DNA from: JBKECY01 sp047975025
Lineage (GTDB): Bacteria; Bacillota; Clostridia; Lachnospirales; Lachnospiraceae
Length of the DNA: 19,643 bases
Assembly (NCBI GenBank): GCA_047975025.1
Contig: JBKECY010000049.1
Location: forward strand, 1-19,643
Direction of reading: 5' to 3'
This document shows, piece by piece, positions 14,205-19,643 of the stretch. The notes under the pieces are model-generated. The model had not been told where the DNA came from. It did no database searches and saw only the letters and a program-made list of their open reading frames with translations. The position numbers were made by a program, and so were the translations under genes. Each line of letters opens with the position of its first letter. The first letter of the stretch is position 1.

Positions 14205-15815
14205 ATGAGTTATATGGCATTGTACCGCAAATTTCGCCCGGAATCCTTTGAGGATGTAAAGGGACAGGAGCATATCGTAAAATCCCTGACGAATCAGATC
14301 AAGTCTGATCGGATTGGGCATGCCTATCTTTTTTGCGGCACGCGTGGTACGGGTAAAACATCTGTGGCGAAAATTGTTGCTCGAGCAGTCAATTGTGAGA
14401 ACCCGCAGGAGGGCAGTCCCTGTAATGAATGCAAGACATGCAAGTCTATTCTCTCAGGAGCTTCGATGAATGTGATTGAAATTGATGCGGCTTCCAATAA
14501 CGGCGTGGATAATATTCGTGACATCCGTGAGGAGGTCGAGTACCGGCCGTCCCAGGGGAAATACAAAGTGTACATTATCGATGAAGTACATATGCTTTCC
14601 ACAGGAGCCTTCAATGCACTTCTAAAGACACTGGAAGAGCCGCCGGAATATGTGATTTTTATTCTGGCGACCACAGAAGCCAATAAGATACCGATTACGA
14701 TTCTATCCAGATGCCAGCGTTATGATTTTAGAAGAATTACGGTTGATACGATTGCAAATCGTTTGAAAGAGCTGACACAAAAGGAGAATATCGAGGCGCA
14801 GGATACAGCGCTTCGCTATATTGCGAAAGCTGCGGATGGTTCACTTCGGGATTCCCTTAGTATTTTGGATCAGTGCATAGCGTTTTGCCCGGATGAGATG
14901 CTTACCTATGAAAAAGTATTGTCGATTCTAGGGGCAGTGGATGTGGATATCTATGCCCGGATGCTGACAAGTATCTACGAAGGTGACGTTGCTGATACGA
15001 TTCACATGCTCGAAAAGCTGATTATTGAGGGTAAGGAACTTACGCAATTTGTAACGGACTTTACCTGGTATCTGAGAAACCTGCTGCTTATTAAGACAAG
15101 TGATGCGGCGGAAGATCTGATGGATGTTTCTGCGGAGAGGTATGAAGCTATGGTAGCACAGAGCCAGCCTATGGAGGCGGAGATTCTGATGCGCTATATC
15201 AGAGTTCTCTCAGAGCTTTCAAATCGTATCCGGTATGCTTCCTCCAAGCGCGTTCTTGTTGAGGTGGCACTGATTCGACTCAGCCAGCCGCAGATGCAAA
15301 CCGATACGGATGCTGTGCTGGACAGGGTGAGAGTGCTGGAGCGCAAGATGGAAGAAGGTGTGGTGACACAGATCCAGACGGTCGTATCATCACAGGAAGC
15401 AGTTCCCAAAACGGCTGAAAAGCCGGTGGAAACCCCAAAGCCTGTCAGGGCGGCTCCGGAGGATTTGCAGCATCTGATGCAGAACTGGCAGCAGATTACG
15501 GCTGCGTCCGGCGGACTGCTTAAGCAGTGCATTCAAAATGCAGTACCTAAATATAATGCGGATGCAAACGATGCGATTTTGTATCTGGAGTGTAAGGATG
15601 CATTGTTAAAAGGTCATCTTGAGAAAGAAGAAGTAAAAGAGCAGTTGCAGCAGATTATTGAAAAGTGTATTGGGAAGTCCGTACAGATCGAAGTCCTCTT
15701 AGCGGAGGAACATCAAAGGGCGGGATTGCATAAAATTCCGTTGGATCAGGTATTTGAAGATAATATTCTCATGGAGGTCACTGTGGAAGAGAACTCTGAG
15801 AGTGGAATTTTATAG
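14205..15815 (+). CDS. dnaX: DNA polymerase III subunit gamma/tau
   Basis: DnaX is the ATPase core of the clamp loader that places the beta clamp on DNA and ties the replicase together. The 536-aa protein opens with MSYMALYRKFRPESFEDVKG. Walker A GTRGTGKT is at residues 45-52, a zinc module of four cysteines at C64, C73, C76 and C79, and Walker B D126-E127 in IIDEVHMLS; the sensor ATTEANKIPITILSRCQRYDF follows. Domain III and a variable C-terminal part (after about 360, with a Pro/Glu/Val-rich linker near 390-420) complete it. The length is close to B. subtilis DnaX, and I saw no A-rich slippery site suggesting a programmed frameshift. It is followed by ybaB and recR, the classic dnaX-ybaB-recR block. 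Confidence 0.97.
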   Translation: MSYMALYRKFRPESFEDVKGQEHIVKSLTNQIKSDRIGHAYLFCGTRGTGKTSVAKIVARAVNCENPQEGSPCNECKTCKSILSGASMNVIEIDAASNNGVDNIRDIREEVEYRPSQGKYKVYIIDEVHMLSTGAFNALLKTLEEPPEYVIFILATTEANKIPITILSRCQRYDFRRITVDTIANRLKELTQKENIEAQDTALRYIAKAADGSLRDSLSILDQCIAFCPDEMLTYEKVLSILGAVDVDIYARMLTSIYEGDVADTIHMLEKLIIEGKELTQFVTDFTWYLRNLLLIKTSDAAEDLMDVSAERYEAMVAQSQPMEAEILMRYIRVLSELSNRIRYASSKRVLVEVALIRLSQPQMQTDTDAVLDRVRVLERKMEEGVVTQIQTVVSSQEAVPKTAEKPVETPKPVRAAPEDLQHLMQNWQQITAASGGLLKQCIQNAVPKYNADANDAILYLECKDALLKGHLEKEEVKEQLQQIIEKCIGKSVQIEVLLAEEHQRAGLHKIPLDQVFEDNILMEVTVEENSESGIL

Positions 15816-15857
15816 TGTTGATGACAGATATAAGTGAAGATTAAGGAGGAAACAGAT

Positions 15858-16205
15858 ATGGCGAAGCGTGGAGGATTTTCAGGTGGCATGGGAATGCCGG
15901 GAAACATGAATAACCTGATGAAACAGGCACAAAAGATGCAAAAGCAGATGGAAGAAAGCCAAAAGGAACTGGAAAACAAGAGCTATACCGCTACTGCCGG
16001 AGGTGGTGCGGTAGAGATCACAGTCAGTGGCAAGAAGGAGATTACAAAGGTAAGCCTGCAGGAAGAAGTGGTTGATCCGGACGATATTGAGATGCTGGAA
16101 GACCTGATTATGGCTGCGACGAATGAGGCGTTTAGAAAAGCTGAAGAGGATTCAAGCTCCACGATGTCCAAACTTACAGGCGGTCTCGGAGGATTTCCCT
16201 TTTAA
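15858..16205 (+). CDS. YbaB/EbfC family nucleoid-associated protein
   Basis: This small dimeric DNA-binding protein of 115 aa associates with the nucleoid and is usually encoded between dnaX and recR (YaaK in B. subtilis). A Gly/Met-rich N-terminus (residues 1-20) leads into MNNLMKQAQKMQKQMEESQKEL. The conserved core follows: a Gly-rich GGGAVEITVSGKKEI strand pair, VVDPDDIEMLEDLIMAATNEAFRKAEE, and a Gly-rich end. I chose ATG 15858 because AAGGAGG at 15843-15849 is correctly spaced; the in-frame GTG at 15834 has no ribosome site and adds eight unconserved residues. It lies 42 nt after dnaX and 29 nt before recR. Confidence 0.95.
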   Translation: MAKRGGFSGGMGMPGNMNNLMKQAQKMQKQMEESQKELENKSYTATAGGGAVEITVSGKKEITKVSLQEEVVDPDDIEMLEDLIMAATNEAFRKAEEDSSSTMSKLTGGLGGFPF

Positions 16206-16234
16206 ATCAATTTGTACGGAAGGAAATATGGGAA

Positions 16235-16834
16235 GTGGATTATTATAGTAGTTATATCAGCAGGTTAATTGAACATTTGTCGTCGCTTCCCGGAATTGGA
16301 GCCAAATCAGCACAAAGACTTGCATTTCATATTGTCAATATGCCGCAGGAAAAGGTCGAGCAGTTATCTTCCTCAATCATTGAAGCGAAAAAAAATATCA
16401 AATATTGTAAGACCTGCTATACCTTGACGGATCAGGAGTACTGCCCAATTTGCAGAAATCCTAAGAGAAACCATAAAGTAATTATGGTGGTGGAGAATAC
16501 AAGGGATTTGGCGGCTTATGAAAAGACAGAGCAGTTCGATGGGGTTTATCATGTGCTGCATGGCGCACTTTCACCGCTGTTGGGAATCGGACCGGCGGAT
16601 ATCAAGCTGAAAGAACTGATTACACGAATACAGTCAGAAGAGATAGATGAAGTTATCGTAGCGACCAATTCCTCGCTGGAGGGGGAGACAACAGCGATGT
16701 ATATCAGTAAGCTGATCAAACCAACAGGCATTAAAGTGACCAGGATCGCCAGCGGTGTTCCTGTTGGCGGTGATTTGGAGTATATTGATGAAGTTACTTT
16801 ACTCCGTGCCTTAGAAGGGCGGATCGAACTGTAA
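16235..16834 (+). CDS. recR: Recombination protein RecR
   Basis: RecR works with RecF and RecO to load RecA at single-stranded gaps. The 199-aa protein has the standard length and domain order: a helix-hairpin-helix near residues 13-28 (LSSLPGIGAKSAQRLAFH), a C4 zinc finger (C58, C61, C70, C73) and a Toprim domain starting VVENTRDLAAYE. The C-terminal GVPVGGDLEYIDEVTLLRAL is the family signature. GTG 16235 is the start, giving MDYYSSYISRLIEHLSSLPG, with AAGGA at about 16220-16224 as a modest ribosome site; the ATG at 16228 is out of frame. It is 23 nt before the DUF5711 gene in the same operon. Confidence 0.97.
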   Translation: MDYYSSYISRLIEHLSSLPGIGAKSAQRLAFHIVNMPQEKVEQLSSSIIEAKKNIKYCKTCYTLTDQEYCPICRNPKRNHKVIMVVENTRDLAAYEKTEQFDGVYHVLHGALSPLLGIGPADIKLKELITRIQSEEIDEVIVATNSSLEGETTAMYISKLIKPTGIKVTRIASGVPVGGDLEYIDEVTLLRALEGRIEL

Positions 16835-16857
16835 GAGGAAGAAGTAAGGGAGCAAGC

Positions 16858-18147
16858 ATGATATTTGACAAAAAAGTCAGGAAGAGAAGAAAACGCAGGT
16901 CACAAAAGAATCTTGATGATATGTTGTGGCAGGAAGATACGCAGACAGAAGGAGAGAGCGGGCAGAGTGAAGACAGGGAGCGACCCCATATGCCCAGTGA
17001 TCTGGAAGCACATAAATCCAAACGGCGCCGCAGAAGAAAACGCAGACGCATTAGAAGTCTGATCCTTGTAGTACTTCTGGTGCTTGTGGGGGTGATCGCG
17101 TATTTTGCATTGCAGAGAATGTCGTTTGGAAGCTATCAGGTGGTAACTGTATCCGAGTCACAGACGGCCAGCGATGCACATTTTGCCCTGCTGGACAGCA
17201 GAGTTCTAAAGTATAGTGTGGATGGGGTTTCTTTACTGGATAAAAAAATGGAATCTGTATGGGATTCCACCTATACAATGCAAAATCCAATGATTGATGT
17301 CTGTGCCCAAACAGCAGTCATATACAATCAATCCGGTACAAATATGGTTGTTATTGACGAATCCGGCGTGCTTGGTGAAGTTACAACGACACTTCCCATT
17401 GTTAAGGCCAAAGTGGCCAAACAGGGAGTTGTTGCCGCTATTTTGGATGATGGAGATAGCACATGGATCAATTTCTACCAGTCTGACGGGACTTTAATTG
17501 CAGAGAACCAGACGCGTGTAGACGATCCGGGCTACCCGCTTGACATTGCGGTATCAGAAGATGGTCTGCTGATCATGGTATCGTATCAATTTGTGGAAAG
17601 TGAGAGCACCACCAGTTATGTTGCCTTCTATAATTTTGGAGAGACAGGCCAAAGTCAGATTGATAATCTCGTAAGCGGTTTTACGTATGACAGCACAGTG
17701 GTTCCGCAGGTAAAATTACTGGAAGATTCATTGTTCGTGGCATATCGCGACAATGGAATCAGTCTGTATTCAGGCCAGCAGGTGCCGAAAGAAATTGCAA
17801 GCATTGCTATTGAAGAAGAAATCGTCAGTACCTTTTCCGGAGACGGAGTTGTCGGTATGGTATATAAAAACACATCGGGTGATGAGCAATATACCATGAA
17901 GGTCTACGATTATAAAGGGGAGGAAAAATTCGAGCGTTCTTTTAGCATATCATTTACGTCGATTCAGGTAAGCGGGGGGTATATTATTCTGAATAATGAT
18001 ACTCAGGTGAGTGTCTTTAACCTGAGTGGAGTAGAGAAGTACAATGGGAATGTGGATGAAGGAACGATTAAAAGTTTGTTGAAAACAGGATTTAACAGAT
18101 ATTTCCTGGCAACTGACACTGGAATCCAGAGTATAAAGTTCAAGTAA
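16858..18147 (+). CDS. DUF5711 family protein, membrane-anchored with a beta-repeat ectodomain
   Basis: This 429-aa protein has an unusually basic N-terminal region (KKVRKRRKRR at 5-14, and an Arg-rich run KRRRRRKRRR at about 55-64). A single membrane segment follows at about 67-84, then a large extracytoplasmic domain. The ectodomain has repeating short beta-strand patterns such as AQTAVIYNQSGTNMVVIDESG and ISLYSGQQVPKEIASI, suggesting a beta-propeller-like fold, as in DUF5711 proteins of Clostridia. Function is unknown. The ribosome site AAGGGAG lies at 16846-16852 before ATG 16858. Its place between recR and the CvpA-like gene suggests co-transcription; a cell-envelope role is inference. 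The 65-residue charged cytoplasmic tail could bind nucleic acid or membrane phospholipid. Confidence 0.78.
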   Translation: MIFDKKVRKRRKRRSQKNLDDMLWQEDTQTEGESGQSEDRERPHMPSDLEAHKSKRRRRRKRRRIRSLILVVLLVLVGVIAYFALQRMSFGSYQVVTVSESQTASDAHFALLDSRVLKYSVDGVSLLDKKMESVWDSTYTMQNPMIDVCAQTAVIYNQSGTNMVVIDESGVLGEVTTTLPIVKAKVAKQGVVAAILDDGDSTWINFYQSDGTLIAENQTRVDDPGYPLDIAVSEDGLLIMVSYQFVESESTTSYVAFYNFGETGQSQIDNLVSGFTYDSTVVPQVKLLEDSLFVAYRDNGISLYSGQQVPKEIASIAIEEEIVSTFSGDGVVGMVYKNTSGDEQYTMKVYDYKGEEKFERSFSISFTSIQVSGGYIILNNDTQVSVFNLSGVEKYNGNVDEGTIKSLLKTGFNRYFLATDTGIQSIKFK

Positions 18148-18177
18148 TGTAGTACGTTTAAGTAAGGGGTGAAAGAT

Positions 18178-19101
18178 ATGACATGGCTAGGTATTGTGTC
18201 GATTATTATTATTGTAGCATTTGCGCTCGTAGGATTACGCAGGGGCTTTTTAAAAGAAGTATTGTCCCTGGCGTTTATCTTCATAGCATTGTTGATTGCG
18301 TGGCTTGTGAATCCGTATGTGAACACATTCCTGACGGAGCAGACGCCGCTGTATACGTATCTGCAGGATAGCACATCACAGGTCCTAAAGACCGAAATTG
18401 GCAGTGCAACTGACCTGTTGCCCTACGAAGAGGCAACCTCTAATATAGTAAAGATGAGCAGTGCAGATACAGTAACGATGGCACCACAGACATCAGAAGC
18501 AGCCACAGAAACACCGGCAGAAGCAGCAGATACAACAACTGATGCGGCAACCGAAACAACAGAGACACCGCAGGCAGAAGCCGCAGATGAAACCACAGAT
18601 GGGACTTCCGCGCAGGAGGAAGTGGCGGGAGCTGCCGCAGCATCGGTGGCAGCACTTGAGGCGGCGATTGAGAAAACAACACTGCCACAGTGGATCAAGA
18701 CAGAGCTGCTTGCGAAAGTACAGGATCTGGATGAAAGTGTCCTAAGCGGGGATACGGTTCGCACATTGCTTTCCGGCAGTATTGCGGAGATTATCCTTCG
18801 TGCCATTAGTTATCTGCTGTCCTTTATCATAGCGATTATTATTGTTATGATTATTGCAGCAGCACTCGATCTGGTATCCTATGTTCCTATTGTAGGTACG
18901 GTGAACCGACTGGCTGGTTTATGTTTTGGTATCATTAAAGGTGTCATATTGATCTGGCTGCTGCTTTTTGTACTGACGATTTTATACAGTACAAGTATCG
19001 GTACGGCAGCGGCTGAGATGATGGAAACTGACCCGGTTCTGAAAGTGTTCAATAATACAAATATATTCACCCACTTTTTCGGAAGTATTTTTAGAATATA
19101 G
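18178..19101 (+). CDS. CvpA family membrane protein with Ala/Thr/Glu-rich insert
   Basis: This 307-aa protein starts MTWLGIVSIIIIVAFALVG then LRRGFLKEVLSL, the opening signature of CvpA proteins (membrane proteins named for colicin V production; role in Gram-positives unclear). Membrane segments lie at about 3-20, 27-45, 205-230 and 247-272. The VGTVNRLAGLCFGIIKG motif near 239-255 is also typical. Between the second and third segments sits a long extracytoplasmic region, of which residues about 104-166 are almost only Ala, Thr, Glu, Asp, Pro and Ser. This makes the protein far longer than the usual 160-190 aa. ATG 18178 is chosen because AAGGGGT at 18164-18170 lies 7 nt before it; a GTG at 18169 overlaps that site. 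It is the last gene before a terminator. Confidence 0.82.
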   Translation: MTWLGIVSIIIIVAFALVGLRRGFLKEVLSLAFIFIALLIAWLVNPYVNTFLTEQTPLYTYLQDSTSQVLKTEIGSATDLLPYEEATSNIVKMSSADTVTMAPQTSEAATETPAEAADTTTDAATETTETPQAEAADETTDGTSAQEEVAGAAAASVAALEAAIEKTTLPQWIKTELLAKVQDLDESVLSGDTVRTLLSGSIAEIILRAISYLLSFIIAIIIVMIIAAALDLVSYVPIVGTVNRLAGLCFGIIKGVILIWLLLFVLTILYSTSIGTAAAEMMETDPVLKVFNNTNIFTHFFGSIFRI

Positions 19102-19150
19102 ACAACTGCTGATGCGGTAATTGAGATTTTAGTAAATTGGAATTTTTGAA

Positions 19151-19193
19151 AAAGCGGCGAGGTCGGTCAACTTGATCTTGCCGCTTTCTTTTT
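19151..19193 (+). terminator. Terminator closing the pfk-to-cvpA unit
   Basis: A 14-bp stem with two G-U pairs (19151-19164 with 19174-19187) and a 9-nt loop is followed by a T-rich tract at 19185-19193. It lies 49 nt after the CvpA gene. Confidence 0.9.
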
Positions 19194-19257
19194 CTGTCAG
19201 ACAAAATGCAATGTAGATAGCAGAAATAGACGCTTGAATTGCGAACGCAAATGTCAG

Positions 19258-19334
19258 AAAAAAGCCTAATAAACTGATAAAAAAGACGAAAAAATAGGCA
19301 GGCAAAATTTGTGTAAAAAAAGTGATAAAAAAGG
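19258..19334 (+). promoter_or_regulatory. A-tract array upstream of the terminal promoter (UP-element-like)
   Basis: Runs of six or seven A lie at 19258-19263, 19279-19284, 19289-19294, 19315-19321 and 19327-19332, with a shorter AAAATTT at 19304-19310. Spacing is close to one or two helical turns in several places, predicting a bent DNA segment ending just before the -35 box. Such A-rich stretches boost rRNA promoters in other bacteria. The stretch 19194-19334 otherwise holds no gene I can support. Confidence 0.6.
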
Positions 19335-19363
19335 TTGACTTATACATTCTAAAATGATATTAT
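19335..19363 (+). promoter_or_regulatory. Strong predicted promoter, probably of an rRNA operon
   Basis: TTGACT at 19335-19340 and TATTAT at 19358-19363 are 17 nt apart, with an extended TG at 19355-19356. Initiation is expected near 19370. The A-tract array directly upstream and the long structured untranslated stretch downstream fit an rrn promoter. Confidence 0.75.
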
Positions 19364-19369
19364 GTAATT

Positions 19370-19643
19370 CCGCCGAGCCGAGAGGAACGGTGAAAACAGT
19401 GCCGCTGGATGTTACGGCAGGCACTGGGACAGTACCTTGATAATCGAAGAGTGAAACACACAAGAACCTGTAAATTCATGCGATGTATGAATTTATAGAT
19501 CTCGAAAATTCCGCATGAATCGGCCTTTGAAAAAAGGAAAGATTCATGTAAAAAAGAACGAAAGTCCGAAAGGACATTGAGAATAAATCTCTAAACAGTA
19601 AAAAATGGATAGATAGCCAAGAGTTATCTTGAAACAGATCAAA
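19370..19643 (+). promoter_or_regulatory. Structured non-coding leader, probable rRNA operon leader (16S beyond the window)
   Basis: No credible ORF is present in these 274 nt. The RNA could form several hairpins: CAGTGCC/GGCACTG (19397-19403, 19420-19426), a 9-bp TAAATTCAT/ATGAATTTA (19471-19479, 19487-19495), and CATGAATC/GATTCATG (19514-19521, 19541-19548) enclosing CCTTT-GAAA-AAAGG. A GTCC-GAAA-GGAC tetraloop stem lies at 19564-19575. CTTTGAAAA at 19525-19533 resembles a Gram-positive rrn boxA. No hairpin is followed by a T-run, so no terminator is seen. In B. subtilis rrnA follows the dnaX-yaaK-recR block, which supports an rrn reading. A cis-regulatory leader of another gene is the main alternative, since the 16S gene is not visible. 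Confidence 0.55.

Noticed and set aside
14205..15815. Programmed frameshift in dnaX to make a short gamma form
   Set aside because: I found no long A-run slippery site with a following stem as in E. coli; the full-length frame is intact.
15834..15857. GTG start for the YbaB gene
   Set aside because: The ribosome site AAGGAGG at 15843-15849 would lie inside the coding region; ATG 15858 fits it.
18423..18806. Minus-strand ORF of 127 aa and + frame ORFs in the repeat-rich part of the CvpA gene
   Set aside because: They are low-complexity shadows of the Ala/Thr/Glu-rich insert with no supporting ribosome sites.
19129..19347. Minus-strand ORF encoding a 72-aa hydrophobic peptide
   Set aside because: It has no ribosome site, runs through the terminator and A-tract array, and starts within the opposing promoter; hydrophobicity is explained by T-rich codons opposite the A-tracts.
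1..19643. Mobile element, CRISPR, toxin-antitoxin or defence system
   Set aside because: No transposase, integrase, repeat-spacer array, att-like duplications or known defence domains were seen; all gene neighbours are core housekeeping families.

Overview
This window reads as chromosomal DNA of a Gram-positive Clostridia bacterium, most likely Lachnospiraceae. The grounds are the low-to-medium GC content, strong AGGAGG-type ribosome-binding sites, frequent GTG/TTG starts, and the gene set: an FtsL-like protein, FtsQ/DivIB, a NusG_II protein paired with a Gx transporter, and DUF4364 and DUF5711 proteins. Nearly all of it is housekeeping sequence. I see no phage genes, transposases, CRISPR array, toxin-antitoxin pair or other mobile system.

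Region 1 (1-8387) is a division and cell wall (dcw) cluster: the 3' end of mraZ, then rsmH, ftsL, ftsI-type PBP, mraY, murD, ftsQ and ftsZ, all on the + strand. An internal promoter precedes mraY and another precedes ftsZ. The genes ftsW and murG, which usually sit between murD and ftsQ in related bacteria, are absent here. Region 2 (8391-9782) is the infC-rpmI-rplT operon (IF-3, L35, L20). It has a strong promoter only 3 nt after the ftsZ stop codon, a leader with an attenuator and a candidate antiterminator pairing, and an IF-3 gene that appears to start with AUC. A 17-bp perfect terminator closes it.

Region 3 (9829-10808) is a two-gene unit encoding a membrane-anchored NusG_II protein and a Gx transporter / heptaprenyl diphosphate synthase component I-like membrane protein. 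It has its own promoter and terminator. Region 4 (10854-12944) holds a small acidic protein of unknown function followed by rarA. The rarA gene ends tail-to-tail, with a 9-bp overlap, against a DUF4364 winged-helix-like gene on the - strand.

Region 5 (13028-19193) appears to be one transcription unit reading away from the DUF4364 gene: a divergent phosphofructokinase, dnaX, ybaB, recR, a DUF5711 protein and a CvpA-like membrane protein with an unusual Ala/Thr/Glu-rich insert. A strong terminator closes it.

Region 6 (19194-19643) carries no credible protein gene. It has A-tracts, a strong promoter and a structured leader with several hairpins and a boxA-like motif. This is most consistent with the start of an rRNA operon whose 16S gene lies beyond the window. 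In B. subtilis an rrn operon also follows the dnaX-yaaK-recR block. The most interesting items are regulatory: the infC attenuator with its AUC start, the alternative pairings in the terminal leader, and the inverted repeat over the mraY promoter. Two protein-level oddities also stand out: Asn in place of the Mg-ligand Asp in PFK, and the CvpA insert.
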